From assembly GCF_035474595.1 (NCBI RefSeq), contig NZ_DATIND010000090.1, positions 1 to 44,344 on the forward strand: 44,344 bases of DNA, written 5' to 3'. Position numbers and translations under genes: made by a program. The notes beneath the pieces were generated by a model. That model did not search any database. It was not told the DNA's origin and saw nothing but the letters and a program-made list of their open reading frames with translations. Within the stretch, counting starts at the first letter, position 1; every line of letters begins with the position of its first letter. Below are positions 29,421 to 37,973 of this stretch, piece by piece. The stretch is from Longimicrobium sp. (GTDB lineage Bacteria > Gemmatimonadota > Gemmatimonadetes > Longimicrobiales > Longimicrobiaceae).

Positions 29421-30185
29421 TCAGCGCGGGCCGCCCAGGCGCGGGTCCTCCAGGCGCTCCATCGTCTCCAGGTCGTGGATCTCCATGTCGAAGTACGGCG
29501 CGCCGTTCAGGGTGATGCGCATGCTGGTGGGCCACACCACGTCGTCCTCCTCGGCGGCGCCCTGCAGCCACACGTCCTGCGTCACCGGCGCGGCGCCGCC
29601 GGCCGGGTCGCGCACGGGCATGCGGACGTGCGCCAGGCGCCCGGTGGCGTCCACGTACAGCTCCACCGGCGGGCGCCCCGGCACCATCGCGCGGATCCCC
29701 GCCTGCCCCGCGGAGTCCGGCGGGATCTCGGCCAGCGTCACCCCCGGCGCGCGCAACGGCACCAGCCGCATCACCTGGTACAGAAAGAACTCGTCGCGCT
29801 CGTTGGCCAGCATGGCGGCCGGCATGGGCTGAAAGCGCCCGCCGCTCACGATCCACCCGCGCGGCGCCGCGTAGACCAGCGAGCGCTCCGTCGCCCGGCC
29901 GCGCCCCTCCTCCCAGGTGGAGACCACCGCGGTGTCCGGCGGCTGCACGGCCCACACGCCCTCGATGCGCACCGTGCGCCCGCCTGCGCGCACCGTGGCC
30001 TCGCCCTTCCACGACAGCGCCCGCGCGCGCTCCAGCGCCTCCGCGCCCCCCGCCTGGCCGATGGCGCGCGCCAGCACCCCCGCCGCGCCGGGGATCGGCG
30101 GCGGCGCCACCACCCGCGGCGGGGGCGTGCACGAGCTCAGGCCGGCGAGCGCGGCGGAGAGGATGAGGACGACGTTTCTTCGCAT
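29421..30185 (-). CDS. Lipoprotein, LolA-like design, unknown role
   Basis: 254-aa lipoprotein with lipobox LSSC (Cys19), a Pro-rich linker (~20-33), a helix containing AGGAEALERARAL, then predicted beta strands (SWKGEATVRAGGRTVRIEGV and others). The AGG-x-EALxxxxxL start followed by repeated strands is common in LolA-like proteins fused to lipoprotein signals. The gene at 11250 is of the same type but not closely similar. It is transcribed in the same direction as the DUF1801 gene just upstream. Confidence 0.62.
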   Translation of the reverse strand: MRRNVVLILSAALAGLSSCTPPPRVVAPPPIPGAAGVLARAIGQAGGAEALERARALSWKGEATVRAGGRTVRIEGVWAVQPPDTAVVSTWEEGRGRATERSLVYAAPRGWIVSGGRFQPMPAAMLANERDEFFLYQVMRLVPLRAPGVTLAEIPPDSAGQAGIRAMVPGRPPVELYVDATGRLAHVRMPVRDPAGGAAPVTQDVWLQGAAEEDDVVWPTSMRITLNGAPYFDMEIHDLETMERLEDPRLGGPR

Positions 30186-30215
30186 CGGCGGACCGGGGCT
30201 GGGGGGGGTGATGGA

Positions 30216-30683
30216 TCACTCGTTCGCGGGGCGGCGCGGGCGCTGCCTGGCGGAGACTGAGCGAATTACGAGCCGCCCCGGGCGCGTGGGGTCCAGCGGC
30301 GTGCGGGCGCCGGCCAGCGCGCGGGCGACCAGGTCCTGCACCTCGGGGCGCTCCAGGTCGTCCGCGCGGGCGAGCGGGAGGTGGCGCGCGACCGTGCCGC
30401 TTCCTCGCAGCAGCTCGTGCGGGTCCGCCAGCCCGGCGCCCTGCAGGAAGCAGAGCGCCACCGAGCGCGGGTACACGGCGATGGAGAAGATCCCCTCCGA
30501 TGGCCGGTCGCCGGGGCAGAACCCGACGACCAGCGCGTTGTAGTTGTCGTACACCATCTGCACCGCGCCGGGGAGCCGTGCCCGCATCCGGGCCAGCGCC
30601 GCGCGCGCGAGCGCGGCGACCTCCGGCGTGAACCGGTCGAGAAATCCGTCCAGCGTGCGCTCGGGCGTTTCGGCGTCCATCAT
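30216..30683 (-). CDS. DUF1801-domain protein
   Basis: 155-aa soluble protein. The central region MVYDNYNALVVGFCPG, then YPRSVALCFLQGAGL and LLRGSGTVARH, is characteristic of DUF1801 (YdhG-like), a fold whose activity is unsettled. A GGAGG sequence precedes the double ATG at 30683/30680. A 30-bp gap separates it from the lipoprotein gene downstream. Confidence 0.8.
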   Translation of the reverse strand: MMDAETPERTLDGFLDRFTPEVAALARAALARMRARLPGAVQMVYDNYNALVVGFCPGDRPSEGIFSIAVYPRSVALCFLQGAGLADPHELLRGSGTVARHLPLARADDLERPEVQDLVARALAGARTPLDPTRPGRLVIRSVSARQRPRRPANE

Positions 30684-30732
30684 CCCCCTCCGCCTTCTCC
30701 TCCCGGCGAGTGCGGTGCCGCACCTCGGGCGG

Positions 30733-30840
30733 TCACGGGGTGATCCAGTTGTCGTTCAGCCCGGCGGCGTCCAGGCTGCCGAGCGCCGCCAGCAGGCGCT
30801 GCGCCTCGGCCTTGTCCGCGCCGGTGGCGGTGCGGGCGGT
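30733..30840 (-). pseudogene. Possible C-terminal gene remnant
   Basis: The minus-strand frame ends ADKAEAQRLLAALGSLDAAG followed by LNDNWITP and a stop. It reads like a natural protein C terminus, but upstream sequence in frame is not coding-like. Family unknown. Confidence 0.25.
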
Positions 30841-31027
30841 GTGAGCGTCTTGTCCCCCTGCCCAAGCTCCATCGTCCAAAGCGGGAGCACAACCCTTTTT
30901 TCGCCGTGATGCGTGCCCATCGCGACACAGGGCGTTCCGGGCGGGCGACGGGGCCCCGCGTTCAGGCGAATGGAATTCGCCAGCAACAACGGCACGAAGT
31001 CCCTGCGGGACTGCCATCCAGCATTGG

Positions 31028-31137
31028 GGTGGAGGGAGGAGATCGGCCGTGAGCGCCGCGGCGAGTCACGAGCGGATCAGCCTCGCGCGGTTTGCGAGGC
31101 TTCCCGTGGTTGTTGCTGCGACTTCAGTCGCCGGTGA
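31028..31137 (+). repeat. REP-like element, family A, copy 3
   Basis: Closely matches 12-124 over about 110 bp, including CCTCGCGCGGTTTGCGAGG and GCGACTTCAGTCGC hairpins. Confidence 0.65.
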
Positions 31138-31147
31138 GGGGCTTCCG

Positions 31148-31801
31148 TCACACCGCGGGAGATTCGTCGCGGGGAAGCCCCAGCCGCCCGGCGATCTCGT
31201 CCACGCGGGTGAACAGCATCTCGGGGTGATGCGCCGCCAGCCCCGCGGCGGTGGTGTATCCCCAGGCGACGGCGCCGAACGCGATTCCCTCAGCGCGGGC
31301 GGCGTGCAGGTCGCGGATCTCGTCGCCGATGCAGAGCGCCTCCGCTGCCGCCACGCCGCTGCCGGCCAGCACCTTCCGCAGCTTCCGCCGCTTGCCGAAG
31401 AGCGAGACGCCGCACCCGTAGAACGCGACCCGCGCGGCGTTCTCCGGCCCCAGCACGCGCCGGACGTTCGCCGGCGAGTTGGAGCTGACGATGGCGATCC
31501 GCACGCCATCCTCCGAGAGCTGCCGGAGCATTTCGTCCACGCCGGGAAAGAGGGCGATGGAGCCGATGTCGGCCGCCATCCGCCGGCGCATCCAGCGCGC
31601 GACCAGCGGCAGCTTCCACAACGGCAGCCCCACGTGCTCGATGATGCGCCGCGCGTCCAGCCCGCGCAGCGGCTCTGCATCCCCCGGCTCGATCCGCCGG
31701 AACCGGTGGACCCGCGCCGCCTCGTTCACCACGCGCAGGAACCACGGAAACGAATCCGCCAGCGTCCCGTCGAAGTCGAAGATCGCGAGCCGGTACGTCA
31801 T
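31148..31801 (-). CDS. HAD-family hydrolase, phosphoglycolate-phosphatase-like
   Basis: 217-aa cytoplasmic phosphatase. Motif I is FDFDGTLADS, a helical cap follows, motif II is IVSSNSP, a Lys lies in the GKRRKLRKVL segment, and motif IV is CIGDEIRDLHAA. This matches the Gph/PpaX-like part of HAD subfamily I; the substrate is not readable. ATG 31801 has GAGG six bases upstream, and two further in-frame ATGs precede it. It is divergent from the DUF1579 operon. Confidence 0.82.
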   Translation of the reverse strand: MTYRLAIFDFDGTLADSFPWFLRVVNEAARVHRFRRIEPGDAEPLRGLDARRIIEHVGLPLWKLPLVARWMRRRMAADIGSIALFPGVDEMLRQLSEDGVRIAIVSSNSPANVRRVLGPENAARVAFYGCGVSLFGKRRKLRKVLAGSGVAAAEALCIGDEIRDLHAARAEGIAFGAVAWGYTTAAGLAAHHPEMLFTRVDEIAGRLGLPRDESPAV

Positions 31802-31974
31802 CCCCATCCTCATCCTGATCCCCTTCTTGCCCCGCCGTTCGCGGTGAAACATACGGCTGGCGCGGGCGATCGGGAACGCAGCCGCGGCGGCGCCCGCCGT
31901 GCGATTCCGCGCGCGGGAACGTATCATCGCTCCGATGCGGTTCGTACGTCCGCGAACGACGAAGAGGAGTGGAG

Positions 31975-32457
31975 ATGGAGATGCCGGACCGCGCGCCCGC
32001 GCACCTGAAGCTCGAGACGATGGCCGGCACCTGGCGCGGCGAGGAGCGCATCCGCCCGGCGCCGTGGGACCCGGCGGGCGGCAGTGCGTCGGCGCTCATC
32101 GTGAACCGGCTGGCGCTCGGCGGCCAGGTGCTGGTGCAGGACTACGAGCAGGCGCGCGGCGGCCGGCCGGCGTTCACCGGCCACGGCGTGCTGCGCTGGG
32201 ACGACGCGGAGCAGGTGTACGTCTTCCACTGGTTCGACTCGCTGCGCACCACGCCCGCGGAGTTCCGCGGCAGCTTCGGCGGGGGCGTGCTCACGCTGGT
32301 GCGCCGCGAGCCGCGGGGGAGCGCCCGCGCCGTGTGGGAGTTCGCCGCGGACGGGCAGAGCTACCAGTATCGCATGGACGTTTCCGGCGACGGGGAGCGG
32401 TGGACGCCGTACCTGGAGGGCGCGTACGTCCGCGAGAGCGGGGGAGGGAGCGCGTGA
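31975..32457 (+). CDS. DUF1579-family protein
   Basis: 160-aa soluble beta-barrel-type protein. The opening LETMAGTWRGEERI and later ALIVNRLALGGQVLVQDYEQ, then GVLRWDDAEQVYVFHWFD, match DUF1579, a lipocalin-like family of unknown function. ATG 31975 (after GAGGAG) or ATG 31981 are both possible starts. Its stop overlaps the GTG start of the next gene, so this is the first gene of a three-gene coupled operon. Confidence 0.75.
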   Translation: MEMPDRAPAHLKLETMAGTWRGEERIRPAPWDPAGGSASALIVNRLALGGQVLVQDYEQARGGRPAFTGHGVLRWDDAEQVYVFHWFDSLRTTPAEFRGSFGGGVLTLVRREPRGSARAVWEFAADGQSYQYRMDVSGDGERWTPYLEGAYVRESGGGSA

Positions 32458-32864
32458 GCGGCGGCGAGCTCGCGGAGGTGGTCCGCGCGATCGCCCGGGC
32501 GCGCAGGGCGCTGGGGCGGCTGCGGGCGAGCGTGTCCGGCGCGCCGGGCGTGCGCGAGACGGGGTCGGGGATGGAGGTCCACGCCGTCGGCGACGCCCTG
32601 CATCCCGACGCCGAAATCCCGTCCGTGGAGCTGTGGGCCGACGCGGAGCTGGACGACGGCACCGCGCGGGCGTGGTCGCTGGAGCTGCGGTGGGCCGAGC
32701 CGCGGTGGGTGATCGAGGCGTATCTGCTGAAGGATTCGGTGCAGGGGCAGGAGGAGCTGCACGCGTTTCCCCTGCGCTACGCGGACGATGCGGCCGGCGT
32801 CGCGCGCCAGTTGGCGGAGGCGACCCGCGAGCTGGTGGCGCTCCCGCTAAGGCACGGCGGGTGA
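32454..32864 (+). CDS. Hypothetical protein in DUF1579/zincin operon
   Basis: 136-aa protein from GTG 32454, which overlaps the upstream stop (GTGA) and has GGAGG upstream. It starts with an Arg/Ala-rich helix, followed by a beta region (VELWADAELDDGTARAWSLE, then WVIEAYLLKDSVQGQEELH). No family is recognised. Coupling on both sides suggests it works with its neighbours. Confidence 0.65.
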   Translation: MSGGELAEVVRAIARARRALGRLRASVSGAPGVRETGSGMEVHAVGDALHPDAEIPSVELWADAELDDGTARAWSLELRWAEPRWVIEAYLLKDSVQGQEELHAFPLRYADDAAGVARQLAEATRELVALPLRHGG

Positions 32865-32869
32865 GGGAG

Positions 32870-33616
32870 ATGGAGTTCAAGCGCTTCGAGCGGCGGGCGC
32901 GGGAGATCTTCGACGGGATCCCGGCGGAGCTGCGGCAAGGCGTGGAGTACGTGCTGGTGGAGCGCGGTGCGGTGCCGCACCCCACCATGCCCGGCATCTA
33001 CACCCTCGGCGAGTGCGCCACCGGCGAGTACGACGCGGGCGGCACGTTCTCCGGCGAGGTGCGCTCGGGGGTGCACCTGTACCACGGCTCGTTCCGCGAG
33101 CTGGCGAAGCTCGACCCCGAGTTCGACTGGGAAGAGGAGCTGTGGGAGACCATCACCCACGAGGTGCGCCACCACCGCGAGTCCGCCGCGGGCGAGGACG
33201 CGCTGGAGGAGCTGGACTGGGCCGAGGACGAGAACTTCAAGCGCCGCGATGGCAGGAAGTTCGAGCCTTTCTTCTACCGCGCCGGCATCCCCGTCGGTGA
33301 ACGCGCGTGGGAGGTGGATGGCGACCTGTTCGTGGAGCGCGAGATCTCCGCGAACGAGTTCGACAACCGCGACGAGATCGGCGTCACCATCGACGGCGAG
33401 GAGATGGAGGTGCCGTTGCCGGAGGAGCTCGGCGACGTGCACTTCGTCCGGCTGGCGGGGCTGTGGGACGACGAGGTCGACGTGATCGTGGTCCTCGTCC
33501 GCCGCCGCGGCGGATGGGAGCAGCTGGGCGCCCTCTTCAGCGGCCGCAGCCCCGAGGTGCTGGAATCCACCATCGATCTCGATGCCGACGACGAGGACGA
33601 GGAGGGCGAGGATTAG
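32870..33616 (+). CDS. Putative zincin-type metallopeptidase family protein
   Basis: 248-aa protein. Residues 1-115 resemble the minimal zincin family (Zincin_1): FERRAREIFDGIPAELRQGV at the N terminus, then VHLYHGSF and finally TITHEVRHHRE, with the HEVRH zinc motif (HExxH). A long acidic C-terminal part (~125-248) ends in DDEDEEGED and is not part of the usual short family. The start is ATG 32870; GTG 32861, overlapping the previous stop, is an alternative. Last gene of the operon. Proteolytic activity is inferred only. Confidence 0.7.
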   Translation: MEFKRFERRAREIFDGIPAELRQGVEYVLVERGAVPHPTMPGIYTLGECATGEYDAGGTFSGEVRSGVHLYHGSFRELAKLDPEFDWEEELWETITHEVRHHRESAAGEDALEELDWAEDENFKRRDGRKFEPFFYRAGIPVGERAWEVDGDLFVEREISANEFDNRDEIGVTIDGEEMEVPLPEELGDVHFVRLAGLWDDEVDVIVVLVRRRGGWEQLGALFSGRSPEVLESTIDLDADDEDEEGED

Positions 33617-33720
33617 CGGCTGACCGGAAGTGCTGCCGTCGGTAGCGAATCGGGACTCCTCGCTCTCGGCGCCTGGTTTGCAAGTAGATGTCGGCGCGCA
33701 TGAGATGCGCCAGCGTCGGC

Positions 33721-33911
33721 CCGGCATCGCGCCCTCTCCGGTCGGCTCAGGCCGTCCACCTCTCCCGTACCGGGAGAGGTAGCTGGGACGCATCTTCGCC
33801 ACGTGCGAACATGGGTGCGGCCAAAGGCTGCTGGTAGCGCGATGCTGGAAAGCCACCCTCTCCCGGAACGGGAGGGGGTCGCGCCCTCCGGCGCGGGGGG
33901 AGGGCGCGAGG
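33721..33911. repeat. Composite hairpin-rich element (family D), copy 2
   Basis: Shares left and right blocks with 20922-21200, including CTCTCCCGTACCGGGAGAG and CTCCCGGAACGGGAG; the middle is shorter. It fills most of the 319-bp gene-free stretch before the next gene. Confidence 0.65.
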
Positions 33912-33935
33912 TCGAGGGCGCGCGACGAAGCTCGG

Positions 33936-34883
33936 ATGATGGAACGAAATCAGTCGACGACCGGGGATGACGACAGAGCGGAGGTGGCGTTGACGGAAGC
34001 GGACGCGGGCGTGGCACCCGAGCCCCGGCGCGAGGCCGGGCCCTTTCTTACCCCCTACGAGATGGCGTTCGGCGAGGCCGGGTTCGAGAACCGGCTCTTC
34101 CCCCGCATCCAGGCCGAGGCCGACGAGCACGGCGAAGACCCGCTGGCGCGGGAGCGCTTCGGGTTCCTGACGCTGGCCGGCGACGCCGCGCGCGACATGG
34201 TGCCCGCCGACGCGCCGCCCGAGATGCTGGAGGAGTACCGCGCCCTTCTCTACCACGCCTTCAACTTCTGGCGCTTCGGGCGGCGCACCTACGCGCTGGA
34301 CGCCGCCGTCGCCCGCTTCCTGGTGGAGGCCGCGCCCTCGCTGGAGGGGTGGCGCCTGTCGCTCCCCGTCCCCAGCGTCTACGTGCGGATGCCGCCCAAC
34401 CTGTTCTGGGCCAGCATCGCCACCGACGTGCCGCCCGAGCCGGTCGACGGCTTCTTCGCCACCACCTGCGAGGGGCGCGACCCGCTGGGCGGCGCCTACC
34501 ACGACCTGCACGTGCTGATGGTGCTGGGGCTGCGCCGCGGCCGCGCGGGGTTCAGCGTCATCCCCTTCGACACCGAGGTGGGCCCCGGCATTCCCGCCAC
34601 CTGGGCCGAGGGCTCGCGCGACGGCGCCCGCGACTTCGAGAACATCCTGCCCGGCGGGGAGATGGCGGGCCTCTACTCCATCCTCACCACCGGCGAGGTG
34701 CTGAAGATCCTGGCGCGGGCGATGTGGTACGTGGAGGCGCACCCCGAAGACGTGGAGGCCTTCGCCGCGCCCGAGCGCCGCGGCGAGGACCGCCCCGGGC
34801 AGGTGCCGCTCAGCCGCCTGGGCTACCACCGCGTGCGGCTCTCCGGCGGCGGGTCCATCGCACCGCAGGGCGCGGCGGGATGA
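33936..34883 (+). CDS. Conserved-looking protein of unknown function, coupled to polX
   Basis: 315-aa soluble protein. After a hydrophilic start (~1-35) come FLTPYEMAFGEAGFENRLFP, a helical region, and a second half with VYVRMPPNLFWASI, HDLHVLMVLGLRRGRAGFSV and FENILPGGEM. I do not recognise the family. Its stop overlaps the ATG of the polX-like gene by four bases, so the two are translationally coupled, followed by nth. A role tied to DNA repair is suggested by this context only. Confidence 0.65.
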   Translation: MMERNQSTTGDDDRAEVALTEADAGVAPEPRREAGPFLTPYEMAFGEAGFENRLFPRIQAEADEHGEDPLARERFGFLTLAGDAARDMVPADAPPEMLEEYRALLYHAFNFWRFGRRTYALDAAVARFLVEAAPSLEGWRLSLPVPSVYVRMPPNLFWASIATDVPPEPVDGFFATTCEGRDPLGGAYHDLHVLMVLGLRRGRAGFSVIPFDTEVGPGIPATWAEGSRDGARDFENILPGGEMAGLYSILTTGEVLKILARAMWYVEAHPEDVEAFAAPERRGEDRPGQVPLSRLGYHRVRLSGGGSIAPQGAAG

Positions 34884-36625
34884 AGGCGCCCGAGGCCGCG
34901 GGCGTCCTTTCCGAGATCTCCATGCTGCTGGAGGTGGTGGGCGGCGACCCGTTCCGCGCCAAGGCGTACGCCACCGCCGCCCGCCGCATCGAGGCCAGCG
35001 GCGCCGACCTGGCCCGGCTTGCCGCCGAGGGACGGCTGACCTCGCTCCCCGGCGTGGGCGGCGGCATCGCCGAGGTGCTGCGCGAGCTGGTGGAGACGGG
35101 GCGCTCGTCGCTGTACGACCGGCTGGCCGCCGACACGCCCATCGGGCTGTACGACCTGATGCGGATCAAGGGGCTGGGCCCCAAGCGCATCCGCACCCTG
35201 TACGCCGACCTGGGGATCGACTCGCTCGACAAGCTGGAAGAGGCGGCGCTCGCGGGGCGCCTGGCCGGGCTCCCGGGGATCGGCGGGAAGACCGAGCAGA
35301 AGATCATCGAGAGCATCGCCTTCGCGCGGGCGGCGCGGGGGCGGCGGCGGCTGTACGCGGCGCTGGAGGTGGCCGAGCGGCTGCTGGAGTGGCTGCACAC
35401 GCTGGACTCCGTCACGAAGGCCGAGCTCGCCGGCGAGGTGCGGCGCGACCTGGAGGTGGTGGATTCCGTCGATCTCGTCGCCGCGTCGAAGGATCCCGCC
35501 GAAGTCCTGGCCGCCTTCCGGAGCCTGAGCGGCGCCGCACCGGCGGGTCCCATCGACCCCGAGCGGGCGGAGATCCAGTTCAGCGACGGGCTGAAGGCGC
35601 GCCTCGTGTGCGTCGCCCCCGCGCGCTTCGCCGCCGCGCTCGTGTACGCCACCGGGAGCGCGGAGCACGTCGCGCAGCTGGAGGCGCGCGCGGGGGAGAT
35701 GGGGATGCGCCTGGCGGCGGACGGCCTCTGGCGCGGCGCGAAGCGCGTGGCCGCGCGCGACGAGGCGGCGCTGTACCGCGCGCTCGGCCTGCAGCTCATC
35801 GAGCCGGAGCTGCGCGAGGGATGGGGCGAGATCGAGGCCGCGGCGGCGGGCGAGCTGCCGACGCTGGTCGAGGTCGGCGATCTCCGGGGCACCTTTCACT
35901 GCCATACGACGTATTCAGACGGCCGCGCCTCGCTGGCGGAGATGGGCGAGGCGGCCCAGGAGCGCGGATGGCGCTACCTGGGGATCGCGGACCACTCGCA
36001 GTCGGCCGGGTACGCGGGGGGACTCAGCCCGATGCGCATCCGCGCGCAGTGGGCGGAGATCGACGGCTGGAACCGCGAGCACGGCGGGCGGGGGAAGAAG
36101 CGCTTCCGCCTGTTCAAGGGGGTGGAGAGCGACATCCTGCCCGATGGCTCGCTGGACTACCCGGCCGACGTGCTGGCGGGGTTCGACTACGTGGTGGGCT
36201 CGGTCCACAGCGCCTTCAACCTGGGCGAGAAGGAGATGACGAAGCGCCTGGTGCGCGCCGTCTCCAATCCCCACATCACCATGCTGGGCCACGCCACGGG
36301 GCGGCTGCTGCTGCGCCGCAACTCGTACGAGGTGGACGTGCGCGCGGTGATCGACGCCGCGGCCGAGCACGGCGTGTGTGTGGAGATCAACGCCGACCCC
36401 GCGCGGCTGGACGTGGACTGGCGGAACGCGCGCTACGCCGCCCGGCGCGGCGTCCTCGTCCCCATCAACCCCGACGCGCACTCCACCGCGTCGCTGGACA
36501 ACGTGCAGTGGGGCGTGCGCGTGGCCCGCAAGGCGTGGCTGGGCCCGCGCAACGTCCTGAACGCCTGGGAGCTGGAAGAAGTCGAGGAGATCCTTGCCAA
36601 GAGAAAGCAGAGCCGCGCGCCGTGA
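34880..36625 (+). CDS. PolX-like protein with PHP exonuclease domain, degenerate polymerase site
   Basis: 581-aa protein with the PolX layout: helix-hairpin-helix region (~50-150, LPGVGGGIAEVL and LPGIGGKTEQKI), nucleotidyltransferase palm (~175-310), and PHP domain (~335-575). The PHP metal ligands are all visible: H340/H342 (FHCHTTYSDG), D371/H372, E416, H443, H471 and D532/H534. The palm is altered: GS is GE (185-186), the catalytic Asp pair region reads EVVDSVD, where the first Asp aligns with Ser196 and only D198 remains, and the third Asp position (VDLRVV in other PolX) reads ARLVCV. It is thus probably a nuclease rather than a polymerase. It overlaps nth downstream. Confidence 0.85.
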   Translation: MKAPEAAGVLSEISMLLEVVGGDPFRAKAYATAARRIEASGADLARLAAEGRLTSLPGVGGGIAEVLRELVETGRSSLYDRLAADTPIGLYDLMRIKGLGPKRIRTLYADLGIDSLDKLEEAALAGRLAGLPGIGGKTEQKIIESIAFARAARGRRRLYAALEVAERLLEWLHTLDSVTKAELAGEVRRDLEVVDSVDLVAASKDPAEVLAAFRSLSGAAPAGPIDPERAEIQFSDGLKARLVCVAPARFAAALVYATGSAEHVAQLEARAGEMGMRLAADGLWRGAKRVAARDEAALYRALGLQLIEPELREGWGEIEAAAAGELPTLVEVGDLRGTFHCHTTYSDGRASLAEMGEAAQERGWRYLGIADHSQSAGYAGGLSPMRIRAQWAEIDGWNREHGGRGKKRFRLFKGVESDILPDGSLDYPADVLAGFDYVVGSVHSAFNLGEKEMTKRLVRAVSNPHITMLGHATGRLLLRRNSYEVDVRAVIDAAAEHGVCVEINADPARLDVDWRNARYAARRGVLVPINPDAHSTASLDNVQWGVRVARKAWLGPRNVLNAWELEEVEEILAKRKQSRAP

Positions 36626-37289
36626 GCGGCTGATCCACATCCTGGACCGCCTGCACGCCGAGTACCCCGACAGCCGGTGCTCGCTCGAGCACCGGACCCC
36701 GCTCCAGCTCCTCGTCGCCACCGTTCTCTCCGCGCAGACCACCGACGCGGCGGTGAACCGGGTGACGCCCGCGCTCTTCGCCCGCTTCCGCACGGCCGCC
36801 GACTTCGCCGACGCGACGCAGGAGGAGATGGAGGAGCACCTGAAGACGCTCAACTTCTTCCGCAACAAGAGCAAGGCGCTGATCGGCCTGGGCCGCGCGC
36901 TGGTGGACCGCTTCGGCGGCGAGGTGCCGGCCAGCATGGAGGCGCTGGTCACCCTACCCGGCGTCGGGCGGAAGACGGCCAACGTGGTGCTCGGCGTGGG
37001 CTTCGGCATGGCCGACGGCGTGGTGGTGGACACGCACGTGAAGCGCAACGCCGCGCGGCTGGGGCTCACGCGCGAGGAAGACCCGGAGAAGGTCGAGGCG
37101 GACCTGATCCCCCTGCTGCCCGTGGAGCGGCGGGTGATCTTCACCCACCTGCTGATCGACCACGGCCGAGCCGTCTGCACCGCCCGCAAGGCCTTCTGCG
37201 AGCGCTGCGTGGTCGCCGAGCTCTGCCCCACCGCGCCCGCCGCCTTCCGCCAGGCGCCGGCGTCCAACGAGGCGGCCGTGCCCGCCTGA
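36594..37289 (+). CDS. nth: Endonuclease III
   Basis: 231-aa DNA glycosylase/AP lyase for oxidised pyrimidines in base-excision repair. The helix-hairpin-helix LPGVGRKTANVVL carries the catalytic Lys, VVVDTHVKR has the catalytic Asp, and the [4Fe-4S] ligands are C-x6-C-x2-C-x5-C near the C terminus (CTARKAFCERCVVAELC). It starts at TTG 36594 behind GAGGAG and overlaps the polX-like gene by 32 bp, so it is coupled. A hairpin at 37328-37357 follows. Confidence 0.93.
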   Translation: MPRESRAARRERLIHILDRLHAEYPDSRCSLEHRTPLQLLVATVLSAQTTDAAVNRVTPALFARFRTAADFADATQEEMEEHLKTLNFFRNKSKALIGLGRALVDRFGGEVPASMEALVTLPGVGRKTANVVLGVGFGMADGVVVDTHVKRNAARLGLTREEDPEKVEADLIPLLPVERRVIFTHLLIDHGRAVCTARKAFCERCVVAELCPTAPAAFRQAPASNEAAVPA

Positions 37290-37327
37290 ACCTCCCCTGG
37301 AAGCAGGAGTCACGTGGATTCAACGGT

Positions 37328-37357
37328 CAGCGGAGAAGTTCTCCGTTGACTCCGCTG
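37328..37357 (+). terminator. Hairpin after nth
   Basis: Outer arms CAGCGGAG/CTCCGCTG with an alternative inner stem GGAGAA/TTCTCC. A possible promoter (37346-37374) overlaps it. Confidence 0.5.
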
Positions 37358-37374
37358 ACTCGATGTGATAATGA
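37346..37374 (+). promoter_or_regulatory. Possible promoter of the first peptide gene
   Basis: TTGACT (37346-37351), 17 bp, then TAATGA (37369-37374), in a locally AT-rich leader about 100 bp upstream of ATG 37473. Confidence 0.35.
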
Positions 37375-37472
37375 CTTTCTTTTTTTGGATACAACAAACT
37401 GGCATGCGCCCCTCTGAGCGCACATATTACGACACTGCAATCAAATACTCACCTGTTCGACGGAGGCGCACC

Positions 37473-37781
37473 ATGCGGAAGCTGAGGCTGGATCCCGAGG
37501 AGCTGCGGGTCGAGACGTTCGTGCCCAGCGGCGGGCGCGACGGTCAGGGCACCGTGTACGGCCACTACTCGTACCCGAACGGGTGCTTTCCCCCGTCCGA
37601 CAGCGATCCGGCGCTGGAGAGCTGCGGCTACAACACCTGCGCGGGGATCACCTGCCAGCAAAGCTGCAACGGCTACACCTGCGGGTGCGATCCCGTCGGC
37701 TCGGCGCAGTGCGACTCCATCGGCTACACCTACTGCATCAAGGACATGTCGTGCATGGCGCAGTGCCTGCCACCGCGGTAG
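37473..37781 (+). CDS. Cys-rich RiPP precursor-like peptide A
   Basis: 102-aa peptide from ATG 37473, with GGAGG seven bases upstream. It begins with the family leader MRKLRLDPEELRVETF and has GTV at residues 26-28, exactly as in peptides E and F. The C-terminal ~65 residues contain eleven Cys plus many Ser, Thr and Tyr, with clusters such as CNGYTCGCDP and YCIKDMSCMAQC. The leader is like that of pinensin-type lanthipeptides found in Bacteroidota and Gemmatimonadota, a recalled family rather than a search hit. No signal peptide is present. Peptide A is the longest member here and has a terminator of its own. Confidence 0.7.
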   Translation: MRKLRLDPEELRVETFVPSGGRDGQGTVYGHYSYPNGCFPPSDSDPALESCGYNTCAGITCQQSCNGYTCGCDPVGSAQCDSIGYTYCIKDMSCMAQCLPPR

Positions 37782-37801
37782 CCACCGCCCCCCCGTTTCG
37801 A

Positions 37802-37834
37802 GCGCCGCGGCCCCAACGGGCTGCGGCGCGTTTT
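37802..37834 (+). terminator. Terminator after peptide A
   Basis: GCGCCGC (37802-37808) pairs with GCGGCGC (37823-37829), followed by GTTTT. Confidence 0.7.
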
Positions 37835-37865
37835 CGTGTCACATCCGCAAACGTTTAGCGACACG

Positions 37866-37895
37866 TTGCGCAAATCGCGGGGTCTTGATTATCAT
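37866..37895 (+). promoter_or_regulatory. Promoter of peptide B
   Basis: TTGCGC (37866-37871), an 18-bp spacer, then TATCAT (37890-37895), 78 bp before ATG 37974. Together with the terminators on both sides it makes peptide B an independent unit. Confidence 0.55.
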
Positions 37896-37973
37896 CGTGC
37901 GCCGCCACGCCGCGCCTCCACGCGCCGCAGGTCTCCGGCGGCTTCCGATCCCCCCATCTGGAGAAACCCGGCG

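Larger units (their letters stand above)
30684..31147. other. Gene-poor spacer with gene remnant and REP-like element
   Basis: About 460 bp. It contains a possible gene remnant (30733-30840) and the family A element (31028-31137). No intact gene is visible. Confidence 0.5.
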
